NCBI GenBank assembly: GCA_021582295.1
Contig: CP091137.1
Coordinates: 212,970-276,969 of the forward strand
Reading direction: 5' to 3'
DNA length: 64,000 bases
Source: Candidatus Thiovulum stygium
Lineage (GTDB): Bacteria; Campylobacterota; Campylobacteria; Campylobacterales; Thiovulaceae
Shown here piece by piece: positions 37,949-48,060 of the stretch. The first letter of the stretch is position 1; each line of letters begins with the position of its first letter. Below the pieces are notes generated by a model. It worked only from the letters and a program-made list of their open reading frames with translations. It made no database searches and had not been told where the DNA came from. Position numbers and translations under genes: made by a program.

Positions 37949-39444
37949 TTATAAATCAAATGCTTTAATAATATTTTCTTCTGTTGGTTCAATAAAAAAA
38001 TTATCTTTATACCAATTTGCTATCTTTATTATCTCTCCTTTATTCTTAACTCTATAATCCATAAGCTTTTTATAAATAGCATCTATTTCATTCATATCAA
38101 AAACTATATCCCAAATCTTACCTTGTCCATATTCTATTAATGGATTTGCTGTTAAATTATTTTGAGATGCAATAATAATTACAGAGATTCCAACAGCAAC
38201 TGCCTCAACAGCTGTTCCAGAACCCGTTGTTATAACAACTTTAGCATTTTCAAATAATTTATATATATTATCATTTGAAATAGTAATATTTTTATTAAAT
38301 TTTCCAAAGCTTTTTATATTAACTGCTGGATGATTTTTAAATATTACATTATCAAAATTTTTTAAGTTTTCTAATATATATTTAGTATCATTTTCTATGT
38401 ATGAACCTAAAAACAAAATATTGTTCTCTTCTTGAATACCTTGAAAAGTAAATATATTCTTATATCTTAATGAAACGCCAGTATCATATTTCACTTTTTG
38501 TCTATTTATTACATAATATTCGCCATTAACTAAAACCTGATGAGGAGAACTTAACATATCAAAATCTAAATCATCAATATAAGCATTAAAATAAGTTTCA
38601 TAGTTAAGATAAAATTGCAATCCTATTAATTTAATAGTTTGTGAATTGCTTCTAATACCATAATTAAAACTTCTTTCTACTACTTGAAATTCACTCCAAG
38701 AATATATTTTGTTTATACTTTCTATATTAGATAAATTTTTACCAAAAATATATCTTGTCAATGAATCAAAATTAACATTTTGTAAATCAATAATTAATGA
38801 ATAATTCAAGATTTTATCTTCAATAGATTTTTCTGTTTGTAAAAGTCTTAAAGTTTTAAATGGATATTTGATTATTAATCCAAAAAGCTCTATAAAATTG
38901 TTTATAGTTAAAAATTCATACTCAAAAATAAATTCTCTTTTATCTTTATTAATAATCTAAAAAAATTTATTAATTTGAAAGGATTTTGCCCGACTTTATA
39001 AAGTCTTAATAATATCGCATATTGAGTATTGAATTTTTCAAAGATTTCATATATACCAACCAAATAATTTTCTTGAAAACTACCTGTTTCATTTGTTTTA
39101 TCGACTAACCCAAAAGTATCTATTATTATTTTTAGCTCGTTTTTTCTATATTTTTTATAAAAGATTTTATATAATATTGTTGCTATAATATATGAAATAT
39201 ATAAATATATATTTTTAGCATAAAATTTAAATAAACTTTTTATAAAAATAGAAGTTTTATTGAATATTGGAGTGTTTCTTTGAAAATATCTTAACGGAAA
39301 ATCACTAGCATATGGATTTTTAATAAGAGTTGCATTGATAATAGTATAAATATCCCATGGACTATTCTTTTTGATATTATTTATATAGTTATGAAATTGT
39401 TGTTTATATTCTTGATATGAATCATATAATTGTTTTGGGTTCAA
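37949..39444 (-). pseudogene. Surface polysaccharide synthesis protein split by a frameshift
   Basis: The 5' part (39444 to about 38940, start MNPKQLYDSYQEYK) and the 3' part (down to 37949) are in different frames. The 3' frame stays open upstream of its first possible start, through KDKREFIFEYEFL and on to the 5' part's frame. One added base in the ATTATTAATAAAG stretch near 38945 gives one protein of about 498 residues. The 3' part has NVIFKNHPAVN and a VVITTGSGTAVEAVAVG block like capsule synthesis/glycerophosphotransferase GT-B proteins. Function in the cluster unknown. Confidence 0.6.
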
Positions 39445-40058
39445 AAAAGAAATCCTTTAAATGTATTAATATAATTTCCATATTTTTTTAGATCCAAATT
39501 ATTAAAACCATAAAACTTTATATTGTTTTTTTCAGAAGCTTTAAGATCATTAATAGAATCGCCAATTAATACAGTTTCATTAACTTTGTAATTATATTTA
39601 CTTAAAATATCGCTAATTAATATCTCTTTTTTTATAGGACTTCCATTAATAGATAAAAAATATTTATTAATTTGCAAATAATTACATAAATTATTTAATT
39701 CATTATTTTCGGCACCAGAAACTATATGAAAATTATAAATTTTCAGATTATTTTCTATAAATGTTATTGTTTCATCAATTAAATTAGCTTTATCAAAAAT
39801 ATTTTTTTTAATAATTTTGGCAAATTCATCAGCCAAGTTTAACACATCATCATTTGAAATTTCTTGTTTTAAAATCTCATTAAAAAAATATTTTATTTTT
39901 TCAAATCTTGAAATGCCACCATTATTATAATGATACTTTTCTAATTGATTTATTAATTTTTTATCATAATCTTGAAAAAGTTCAACAAAACCATCTCCTT
40001 TGATTTTCATACTGTTTAAAATTACACCGTCAAAATCCCATAATATATTTTTTATCAT
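39441..40058 (-). CDS. HAD-family phosphatase
   Basis: 205 residues. Motif I WDFDGVILNS (nucleophile Asp), motif III lysine near PIKKEIL, motif IV VLIGDSINDLKAS. PGP/beta-phosphoglucomutase-like cap. Likely dephosphorylates a sugar phosphate or sugar-acid phosphate in the cluster; substrate unknown. Confidence 0.8.
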   Translation of the reverse strand: MIKNILWDFDGVILNSMKIKGDGFVELFQDYDKKLINQLEKYHYNNGGISRFEKIKYFFNEILKQEISNDDVLNLADEFAKIIKKNIFDKANLIDETITFIENNLKIYNFHIVSGAENNELNNLCNYLQINKYFLSINGSPIKKEILISDILSKYNYKVNETVLIGDSINDLKASEKNNIKFYGFNNLDLKKYGNYINTFKGFLF

Positions 40059-40063
40059 ATTAG

Positions 40064-40708
40064 TTATTCACCAAAAACTGTGCAAGGCAAACCATCACAA
40101 TTTGCAATTCGCAATGGAGCAACTATTATTTTATTTAAAGTCGAGATATCTCTTAAATCCATATCTTCAAGTAATAATATAGGTTTCTCTGGATTTAGAA
40201 AAGTTTTATGTGCTTTTCGACCTTCCATTCTATTTTGAAAACTAGAAATAGATATTGAATCAAAACCAAAAACTCTAATTTTTGGAAATTTATCGATGAG
40301 GTAATAATATAAATCAGCAGAAAAACCATAATTATAAAGCGAATATTGATCTGTTTCTCGGAAGTAACAGCTTCCAGTTTTAATTATTAATATATCGTAA
40401 TTTTCATCATTATAATTATTAAGATGTTTGATGATTTCATCATAAATAATTAAGTTTTGAGGTTTTATCTCAATAAATAGAGGTTTATTAAAAAACCAAA
40501 ACTGAGATGGAAAATCTTCAATTGTTTGCCCATTTTCGAAAAAATGAAATGGTAAATCTATATGAGTACCAACATGCACAGTTGTAGATATAAAAGAGTC
40601 ATTAGCAATATCGCCATTTTCAATAGAGCTTATTTTTTTTATATTAAAAGTATATCTATTGCCATATGTTGGATTTGAAGATGATATTGTATAAGATAAA
40701 AATTTCAT
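40064..40708 (-). CDS. Cyclase/kynurenine-formamidase-like metal hydrolase
   Basis: 214 residues with the family metal motif HVGTHIDLPFHFF (HxGTHxDxPxHF). Also a C-terminal PLRIANCDGLPCTVF block. Family members hydrolyse amides or cyclise polyketides. In a glycan cluster it might form or open a lactam/lactone on an acidic sugar (inference). Overlaps the epimerase gene by four bases. Confidence 0.75.
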   Translation of the reverse strand: MKFLSYTISSSNPTYGNRYTFNIKKISSIENGDIANDSFISTTVHVGTHIDLPFHFFENGQTIEDFPSQFWFFNKPLFIEIKPQNLIIYDEIIKHLNNYNDENYDILIIKTGSCYFRETDQYSLYNYGFSADLYYYLIDKFPKIRVFGFDSISISSFQNRMEGRKAHKTFLNPEKPILLLEDMDLRDISTLNKIIVAPLRIANCDGLPCTVFGE

Positions 40709-41581
40709 TTTTCTTCGCTTATTGTTCTGATAACTTCAAGAAGTCCTTGACCTAAATCCATAAATGGATTTGCAACAAGTTTTTTTGCAACTGTTGGATG
40801 AAAAGCATAAGGGGTAATTTTATAATGACCAAAATAGTTGCTATCAATATTTACAATTTCAAGCTTGTTTCCAAGAATTTCATTGATCATTGTTAAAAGT
40901 TCAATTCGTTTTAATTTTTCTATACCTGTTAAAATAATATGTTCATTTTCAAAAGCTTGATTTTCTAAAATATCAACGGATAATTTTGCACTATCTGCTA
41001 CATGAATATATTCTCGAATATCTTCACCATCACCTTTATAGATTAATTTACCTGTTTTTAAGGCATCATAAATTAAATTATAATATATAATTATTATGAC
41101 TTTCTCTTTCTCCATATATAGAACCATATCTAATAATAGAATATTTTAGACCATATCTTTTGTAATATTCTTCTATAATTTTTTCACTTGTTCTTTTTGA
41201 TATTCCATAAAAAGAGCCATCTTCAGAGAGAGCATAAGCACTTGAAGCATAAATAAATCTTTCAATAGTTCTATTTTTACGACAAGCTTCTAAGATATTC
41301 ATATTAGCCATAACATTAATTTGCATTGTTTCCATAGGTTTATTTATAGATTCATCAAGATTAGCAATAGCAACAAAGTTATAAACAAAACTTGCATTTT
41401 CAATAGCTTTTTGAATTGAGTTAAAATCCAAAATATCTATTTGAATAAATTCTTGTTCAGGTTTAATATATTGAGATTTGATTTTATCAGCGATGACAAC
41501 TTTATAATTTCTTCTAGTAAGTTCATCAGCGACATAGCTACCAATAAAACCACTTCCGCCAAATATAACTGCTTTTTTCAT
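40705..41581 (-). pseudogene. NAD-dependent sugar epimerase/dehydratase split by a frameshift
   Basis: 5' part (41581 to about 41085) has the Rossmann motif IFGGSGFIGSYV and catalytic YGISK. 3' part (to 40705) has GDGEDIREYIHVADSA. Dropping one T in the TATATATTATAAT stretch near 41090 restores GERESHNNYIYNLIYDALK, a continuous protein of about 290 residues. Real inactivation or assembly error. Substrate unknown. Confidence 0.75.
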
Positions 41582-41584
41582 TAA

Positions 41585-42511
41585 TTATTTGATTCCAAAA
41601 AAGTTTTTTAAATGTTCAATTGCACTCATGCCCATTGCTAATACGGCCTCTTTAGAATTACCTCCAATATGTGGGGTGCAAATTAAATTAGGTAAATTTA
41701 AGAGTTCTTTATCTGTTGGGGGTTCTTCAATATATGTATCGATTCCAGCTCCAGCTATTTGATTATTAATCAGAGCATTTTTTAAGGCAACCTCATCAAT
41801 AATTCCACCTCTAGCAGAATTAATAATATATGATGTCGATTTCATCTGTTTAAATTCTTTTTCTCCGATGAGGTTCATTGTAGAATGATCAAGAGGAGTA
41901 TGAATAGTTATAAAATCAGATTCTTTATAAATAACCTCTTTTGAAACTTCAACAACTCCAACTGATTTGTAATAATCAGTTTGCTCAATAATATCATTGA
42001 CATATATTTCACAGTTGAAAGATTTCAGAAGTCTTATAACCTCTTTGCCTATATGTCCAACACCTATAATACCAATTTTTTTCTCACTTAATTGAAATCC
42101 GCCTGATTTATTCCAGATACCATTTTTAAGTTCATTTGATGTGATAAATAAATTTCTTGACATCATAAGCATAAAACCTAAAGTCATCTCTGCTACAGAG
42201 AGTTTATTTACCCCACCAGTCCAGCCTATAGCTATGTTTCTCTTTTTACAAGCATCTAAATCAATATTATTAAGCCCTACTCCATATTTTGAAACTATTT
42301 TTAAGTGCTTACATTGACTTAAAACTTCTTCATCTATAGGCTCTAATCCGACAATAATAGCATCTGCATCTTTTATATACTCTAGCAACTCTTTTTTACC
42401 AAATCTTTTTCCTTCAAGATTTAACTTGGCATTTGGAAAGTATTGATGCATCTCTTTTTGTAAAATTTTATTTTGTGAAAAAGATGGCGAGGTAACTACA
42501 AAAGTCATCAT
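41585..42511 (-). CDS. D-isomer 2-hydroxyacid dehydrogenase (phosphoglycerate-dehydrogenase-like)
   Basis: 308 residues: NAD motif GIIGVGHIGKEVIRLL, catalytic Arg in NSARGGIIDE, Glu and His in TPHIGGN. It oxidises or reduces a 2-hydroxy/2-keto acid. In this cluster it may act on a sugar-acid precursor rather than serine synthesis, because it sits between an SDR and an epimerase (inference). Confidence 0.85.
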   Translation of the reverse strand: MMTFVVTSPSFSQNKILQKEMHQYFPNAKLNLEGKRFGKKELLEYIKDADAIIVGLEPIDEEVLSQCKHLKIVSKYGVGLNNIDLDACKKRNIAIGWTGGVNKLSVAEMTLGFMLMMSRNLFITSNELKNGIWNKSGGFQLSEKKIGIIGVGHIGKEVIRLLKSFNCEIYVNDIIEQTDYYKSVGVVEVSKEVIYKESDFITIHTPLDHSTMNLIGEKEFKQMKSTSYIINSARGGIIDEVALKNALINNQIAGAGIDTYIEEPPTDKELLNLPNLICTPHIGGNSKEAVLAMGMSAIEHLKNFFGIK

Positions 42512-43221
42512 TCTCCTCCAGCAATAGTTATAATACTACCAGTTACATAAGTATTCTTATTCGAACTAAAAAATAAAATATACTGTGCAATTTCATCTGA
42601 TAGTGCCATCCTCTTTAATGGGATCATTTCAATTCTTTTTTCCATATTTTTACTACTAGCATTAGCATGAATTTTTGTATCTGTCACTCCAATTCGTAAA
42701 GCATTTACTAACACATTATATTTTGCAGCCTCTTTGGCAAATGATATGGTCATAGTCTCTAGTGCTGATTTTGACACTGTATATGCAATGGAGCATGGAG
42801 TTCCCCCGTATTTCACACCAATACTGGAAATATTTATTATATTTCCTTTATTATGAACTTTCATATGTTTCAAATATTCTTTAGACAATAAAAAAGGTGC
42901 ATATAAATTAACATGCATTGTATAATTTAAATCTTCAAAAGAAATATCTTCAAAGCTTGAATCCCTTTTGTAAAAAGCAGCATTGTTAACTAAAATATCA
43001 AGAATTTCAATTTTGTCAAAAATATTTCTCATTAAATCGATAGTCTCAATTTCTTTACTCAAATCAGCCTGAATCAATATAAGGTTTTTATTTTTTATTA
43101 CTTCTAAATGATCTTTTTGATTATGATAATGAGCATAAACTTTATATCCCCCTTTCAAAAAAAGTTCCACACAGCTATATCCAATTCCACTATTTGCACC
43201 AGTAATTAAAACTGTTTTCAT
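42508..43221 (-). CDS. Short-chain dehydrogenase/reductase
   Basis: 237 residues, classical SDR: TGANSGIGYS (cofactor), NNAAF, catalytic Ser-Tyr-Lys in ISSIG...YTVSK, C-terminal GGE. Substrate unknown. ATGA-type overlap with the dehydrogenase downstream, so co-translated. Confidence 0.88.
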   Translation of the reverse strand: MKTVLITGANSGIGYSCVELFLKGGYKVYAHYHNQKDHLEVIKNKNLILIQADLSKEIETIDLMRNIFDKIEILDILVNNAAFYKRDSSFEDISFEDLNYTMHVNLYAPFLLSKEYLKHMKVHNKGNIINISSIGVKYGGTPCSIAYTVSKSALETMTISFAKEAAKYNVLVNALRIGVTDTKIHANASSKNMEKRIEMIPLKRMALSDEIAQYILFFSSNKNTYVTGSIITIAGGE

Positions 43222-44120
43222 TACTTATTTAACTCCGAGTTTATCCAAGCATCAAAACTGTCTTCCCCTATCAAAGTGCCTAAAACATCACAACTTTTAC
43301 AAGGTTCAAAATTTCTATTAGGTTTAGATAAACTTTTTCTTATAGATTCCAATTTTTTACTTTTCCACAATTCTATGATATTTTCTGTAATTAAATTTCC
43401 TATTATTACTTTTTTTGACCAATCATGAGGACAAAGTAATAAATCACCGTTATAATCAACTAAAATCATATAAAATGGATAATAGCATTTCTCTTTTAAT
43501 GGTAATTCAAAAATAGCATTTTCGTTTCTATCCCTAAACAAATTAGAATCTATAAGTCCTGTTCTATTTGAAATGGTTATTCCATAATTCCCATCTTCAT
43601 AATATCGTCTTCTTAAAACAACAAAATCTTCTGGCAAATCTTTTGACATATTTTTGAATTTATCAATTTGTTCCTTGCCATCATATAAACTAATATTTAT
43701 AGTATCTAGTCCAGATTCATAAAGTTGTTTTAACTTTTTTTCAGTTAGTAAATCTCCATTTGATACAATTTCAATTCTACTATTTGGAAGATTATTTTTT
43801 GCGATAAAAATTAATTTATCTATTTGTTTATGTAAAAGTGGTTCAGAAAAAGCTGAAAAAAGTATTTTACCACTATAATTGATATCTTTTAAATCTGAGA
43901 TTATTTTTTCAAAGAGATTAATTGCTAAGAATTCATTTGTTTTTTTATAAATTTCAGGATTTGATACTGGACAAAAAGAACAATTGCGATTGCAATTTCC
44001 AGCAATATTAAATTCTACAATTGAAAAAAGTGGAAAAGCCTCAAAAAATTGAAGTTTTTCTTTAACTATTTTATTTTTTCTTTCCGTGCTTTTATCTATA
44101 AAACGACTATTTATTTCCAC
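43221..44120 (-). CDS. Radical SAM protein with a SPASM-like tail
   Basis: 299 residues. The radical SAM cluster motif is CNRNCSFC (CxxxCxxC), in EFNIAGNCNRNCSFC. Further cysteines near the end (CYPFY, CPHDW, CKSCDVLG) fit a SPASM/twitch auxiliary Fe-S domain. Start is GTG at 44118-44120. Related to, but distinct from, the frameshifted radical SAM gene at 49.8-50.8 kb. Substrate unknown; radical modification of a sugar is possible. Confidence 0.82.
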   Translation of the reverse strand: MEINSRFIDKSTERKNKIVKEKLQFFEAFPLFSIVEFNIAGNCNRNCSFCPVSNPEIYKKTNEFLAINLFEKIISDLKDINYSGKILFSAFSEPLLHKQIDKLIFIAKNNLPNSRIEIVSNGDLLTEKKLKQLYESGLDTINISLYDGKEQIDKFKNMSKDLPEDFVVLRRRYYEDGNYGITISNRTGLIDSNLFRDRNENAIFELPLKEKCYYPFYMILVDYNGDLLLCPHDWSKKVIIGNLITENIIELWKSKKLESIRKSLSKPNRNFEPCKSCDVLGTLIGEDSFDAWINSELNK

Positions 44121-44155
44121 TTAAAAACTCCAGTAATTAAATAAGTTTTCAAAAT

Positions 44156-45001
44156 TTACCAATCAGCATATTTATTTGCCATATCAAGATTTCTTTTTAA
44201 AATTACTCCATAAAAACCATTGAAATCAATCTTTTTCCAAATATATTTTGTAAAATATAATGGATTAGTTTTAGGATATTGAGTATATTTATCTGAATAA
44301 ACTATTTCCCAGCCTGAAAATTTAAAAATTAAATCCCAATCTTCTGGAGATAATTCAAAAATATGTGTGCTTTCAGCTGTTAGACCCTTATCTTTATATC
44401 TTGGATTTCTTATATGATGCAAACCAACTCTACTATGTTCAACATAAGGCACAGTAATAACAAAATATTCAGCACTACCTTTTGTTGCCATATTATGAAG
44501 AAAACTAATTGGATCAAAAAAGTGTTCAATAGTTTCGAAAGATAAAAATAGATCAGCAGAAATATTTTCTTTCAAATGTAATTCTTCTGCTCTACAATGA
44601 ATGGCTTTTAAACCTTTAGACTGAATTCTTTCAACAGCATGTTGATCTAAGTTTACAGAAATTGGATTAATTTTAATAGCATTATCATTAAATAAATTTT
44701 GCAAATATAGTATATGTGTTCCAGAAGAATCTCCAATATCAACAATATTAAGTAATTTACTTGTATTCAAATATTTCAATGATTTTAAAACTAAGTTAAT
44801 TTGAAAAGTATGTAAGTTATAAATTTTATTAACCTGATATTTATTATTCATATCTATTTTAAAACCAGAATATTGATTTGTTAAATCTGGAACAATTTTT
44901 ATAAGTTTATTTTTTAACTCTTTTTCATTTCTATTTTGATTAACACTTTTTAATGATAATGTTAATACTTTCCAAACTAAATTTTTGATATATTCTTTCA
45001 C
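44156..45001 (-). CDS. SAM-dependent methyltransferase-like protein
   Basis: 281 residues. Central methyltransferase fold with motif I NIVDIGDSSGTHIL, then DLFLSFETIEHFFDP. Motif I has GDSSG in place of the common GxGxG, so SAM binding should be checked. Overlaps kdsB by four bases. Confidence 0.7.
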   Translation of the reverse strand: MKEYIKNLVWKVLTLSLKSVNQNRNEKELKNKLIKIVPDLTNQYSGFKIDMNNKYQVNKIYNLHTFQINLVLKSLKYLNTSKLLNIVDIGDSSGTHILYLQNLFNDNAIKINPISVNLDQHAVERIQSKGLKAIHCRAEELHLKENISADLFLSFETIEHFFDPISFLHNMATKGSAEYFVITVPYVEHSRVGLHHIRNPRYKDKGLTAESTHIFELSPEDWDLIFKFSGWEIVYSDKYTQYPKTNPLYFTKYIWKKIDFNGFYGVILKRNLDMANKYADW

Positions 45002-45783
45002 ATGTAATCCTTATATAATTTATCTTTTCTCATCATTTCGCAAACTTTCTCCAAATCCTCTTTTGTATCGACTGCTTTTGTGATATATTTTGTATCTATC
45101 ATTTTCACTTTTCCACCATTTTCAAGGATTCTCATCATATCAACAGACTCTATAATTTCAAGAGGTGTAGGTTCCATACTATTATATTCGAGCAAAAAGT
45201 CTCTTGTAAATGGAATTACACAAACTTGCTTTTTCATAGGGACATTTAATATACCCTTTTTTCTACTAGGGATTGGCTCACGACTAAAATAGAGGGCATT
45301 GTTATTTTTATCCATAACTACTTTAACTTCATTTGGATTTTCAAAATCTGCAATCGTTGGTAAATCAGCAACCAAATTTGTAACTAATATCGATGTATCT
45401 TGTACCATTGGATTAACGGCTTCATCTATCATTTCTGGAAATGTCAATGGCTCATCACCTTGAACCATTACCATGATGTCGCATTTTTCACCAGTTGCTT
45501 TTTCAACTTTTAACATTGCTTCAGCACATCTATCACTTGCTCGTTCATGTTTATCACTAGTCATAATAGCTTTTCCACCAATTGATTCAACATAATTATA
45601 AATTTCATTATCAGGAGTTGCAACATAAACTTCTTGAAGAGTTTTACTCATTTTGACTCTTTTATAAACATGACCTATCATTGGTATTCCCAAAATATTT
45701 GCCATTGGTTTCCCTGGAAATCTATTTGAACCCATTCTTGCAGGTATTATTGATATGATATTTAATTGAGAATTATTCAACAT
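44998..45783 (-). CDS. kdsB: 3-deoxy-manno-octulosonate cytidylyltransferase (CMP-Kdo synthetase)
   Basis: 261 residues: IIPARMGSNRFPGKPMANILG, ATPDNEIYNYVES, VQGDEPL, ALYFSREPIPSRK. Activates Kdo or a Kdo-like acid as its CMP sugar. The location inside a variable glycan cluster, with kdnB upstream, suggests it may serve an unusual Kdo-type acid in addition to or instead of housekeeping Kdo (inference). Confidence 0.88.
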   Translation of the reverse strand: MLNNSQLNIISIIPARMGSNRFPGKPMANILGIPMIGHVYKRVKMSKTLQEVYVATPDNEIYNYVESIGGKAIMTSDKHERASDRCAEAMLKVEKATGEKCDIMVMVQGDEPLTFPEMIDEAVNPMVQDTSILVTNLVADLPTIADFENPNEVKVVMDKNNNALYFSREPIPSRKKGILNVPMKKQVCVIPFTRDFLLEYNSMEPTPLEIIESVDMMRILENGGKVKMIDTKYITKAVDTKEDLEKVCEMMRKDKLYKDYM

Positions 45784-46558
45784 TATTATCCTTTTTATTA
45801 TTGATATTAGAAATTAGATTCATTCCTTCTCTAGCTTTATCGCCTAAAAAGAAAAAATCTAATGAATAAGCTAAAAAAGTGCAACCTTCATCTATTCGTT
45901 GTTGAAGTTTTTCAGGATTAGATTCTATAACATGAAAACCTGAAGGAATATTATTATTTTTGCAAACTGTAAGAACTGTTTCAATAGCCTTTTTTACATC
46001 ATCTCGATGATAATCACCAGGAAAACCCATACTTCCTGATAAATCGTAAGGTCCAATTATAACAGCATCAATTCCATTAACATTAATAATTTCTTGAATA
46101 TTTTCAACAGCTTTAAAATGTTCAATTTGAGCTATTATTATAAGTTCGTTATTAACCCATTGTTTATATTCATTAAAACCAATGCCATATTTTTGAGCTC
46201 TATAAAGTCCAACACCTCTTTTTCCAATTGGAGGATATTTAGCATAACTAATTAATTCTAAGGCATCATCTTTTGATTTAACCATTGGAACTATTATGCC
46301 ATCAGCTCCTGCATCAAGAACTCGCTTAATAATAACCTCTTCATTTTTGCTTACTCTTACTAAGGCTTTCATATTATTGGATTGAATAGTAGAAATTAAA
46401 ATTTGAGCCATTGTTAAATCAATAGTTGTATGCTCCATATCAATAACTAACCACTCAAATCCGGCACTTGACATAATTTCAACAATTGATGGATGACCAA
46501 TAGTTATCCAAGAACCTATAGTTAATTGATTATTTTTTAATTTCTTTTTTAATGACAT
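45773..46558 (-). CDS. HpcH/HpaI family aldolase
   Basis: 261 residues: GSWITIGHPSIVEIMSSAGFEWLVIDMEHT, RVSKNEEVIIKRVLDAGADGIIVPM (Arg and metal Glu region), IAQIEH, GPYDLSGSMG. Family members are metal-dependent aldolases joining pyruvate to aldehydes. Next to kdsB it could build a 2-keto-3-deoxy acid that is then CMP-activated (inference). Overlaps both neighbours. Confidence 0.85.
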   Translation of the reverse strand: MSLKKKLKNNQLTIGSWITIGHPSIVEIMSSAGFEWLVIDMEHTTIDLTMAQILISTIQSNNMKALVRVSKNEEVIIKRVLDAGADGIIVPMVKSKDDALELISYAKYPPIGKRGVGLYRAQKYGIGFNEYKQWVNNELIIIAQIEHFKAVENIQEIINVNGIDAVIIGPYDLSGSMGFPGDYHRDDVKKAIETVLTVCKNNNIPSGFHVIESNPEKLQQRIDEGCTFLAYSLDFFFLGDKAREGMNLISNINNKKDNNVE

Positions 46559-48044
46559 AACTTAATATCCTATTTCTTAAATATTTTGTCTCTTCTTTTT
46601 TTATAGAAAAAATTTGAGGCAAATAAACACCTAAAATTATAACAAATAAAGTATATATTCCGCCAGAAACTATCAAATCTAATAAATGCGAATTAAATTT
46701 AAATATATTACTAGATACTATAGCTAAAATTATAAAAAACAACACTGAATAAGCTTGATGTTTTAAAAAATATTTCAAATCAAGATTTAAGAATTTTGCA
46801 TTAAAATATAATTGAATATTTACTCCAATAAACTGAACTATAACCATTTTCCAAGCTAATCCCACAGCACCAAGATCAAATAGATATATAAATATAAAAG
46901 TTAATAATAAACCTAGCGAGTGAATAAAGTAACCTATATTTCTCATTAATTTTGTCTGATTTGTTGCATAAAATATACTTCCGCTTAATTGACCATAAGT
47001 TTGATGAATTGGATATAAAGCCATTAATATTAATACGAATGATGCATTTAAATATCTTTCATCCGTAAATATATATAAAATATTCTCATTTTGAACTGAA
47101 ATAAAAATAGCAAAATATGCTGTTATGCTATAAAGCATTGGAATATATCTATAAAAGAGTTTTTGCATTGTTTCTATATTTCTAGCTTCATATGATTTAC
47201 TGAATTCTCGAGTTATCACTTGAGTCATTGCACTTGTGAATAAAAAACACATAGCAGATATTCCATATGCCAAACCATAAAATGCTGTTTGCTCACTTCC
47301 AGAAATTTTTTGCAATAACCAAATATCAAAAAACCCAGTTAATAAGCTAATTATATTTATTGTTGCTAAAGGCAATGAATAATCTAAAAATTCTTTTATT
47401 AAAATAGATATTTTATTTAATGATAAATATAAATTTAAAAGAACTCTTTCTTTTAATAAAATAATAGAAATTAATCCAATAAATATAAATGAAAATATAA
47501 TATTAAAGTTTAAATATAAAGTTAAATCAATAATAAAATATTTACTTATTAATATTAAACCAACAAGCATAATAATTTTATGAAATATTTTTGTTAATTC
47601 AACAGAAACCGTTAAAGCATAAGCATCAGAAATTTTTACAAAAATTTGAGTTAGCCAAGTTAAAAAACCAAGAACGAAACCTGAATAAATATATTCAGTA
47701 GATATTTCTGGAAATAATATGCTATTAAAATTATAGCTATTGGAGATATTTAAAATGAGGCTTGAAATAAAAAATATAGAAAAAGAGAAGATGAGGTAAA
47801 AAGATATAAGCTCTTTTCGATTATTATTAGCACTTAATTTTGTGAAAAATGCTGTTGAAGTTCCCATATCAAAAAATCCGAACAATTTGCTAAAAATATC
47901 TTGTAAATATACAAAATGTCCATATGCAATTGGACCTAAAATAGATGGAATAAATGCAACTATAACTGCATTAACAATTCCATTAATAACATTAGCACTT
48001 AATTTTATTAAATATCTTTTTTTAAGGCTAGGTTCAGAACTCAT
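46530..48044 (-). CDS. Wzx-type polysaccharide flippase
   Basis: 504 residues with about 12-14 hydrophobic segments spread along the chain, matching the MATE-like/polysaccharide synthesis family. Flips lipid-linked glycan units across the inner membrane. N-terminus ISAN-like segment KLSANVINGIVNAVIVAFI. No wzy polymerase was recognised in the window. Confidence 0.85.
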   Translation of the reverse strand: MSSEPSLKKRYLIKLSANVINGIVNAVIVAFIPSILGPIAYGHFVYLQDIFSKLFGFFDMGTSTAFFTKLSANNNRKELISFYLIFSFSIFFISSLILNISNSYNFNSILFPEISTEYIYSGFVLGFLTWLTQIFVKISDAYALTVSVELTKIFHKIIMLVGLILISKYFIIDLTLYLNFNIIFSFIFIGLISIILLKERVLLNLYLSLNKISILIKEFLDYSLPLATINIISLLTGFFDIWLLQKISGSEQTAFYGLAYGISAMCFLFTSAMTQVITREFSKSYEARNIETMQKLFYRYIPMLYSITAYFAIFISVQNENILYIFTDERYLNASFVLILMALYPIHQTYGQLSGSIFYATNQTKLMRNIGYFIHSLGLLLTFIFIYLFDLGAVGLAWKMVIVQFIGVNIQLYFNAKFLNLDLKYFLKHQAYSVLFFIILAIVSSNIFKFNSHLLDLIVSGGIYTLFVIILGVYLPQIFSIKKEETKYLRNRILSYVIKKEIKK

Positions 48045-48060
48045 TATTTATTTATAAAAT

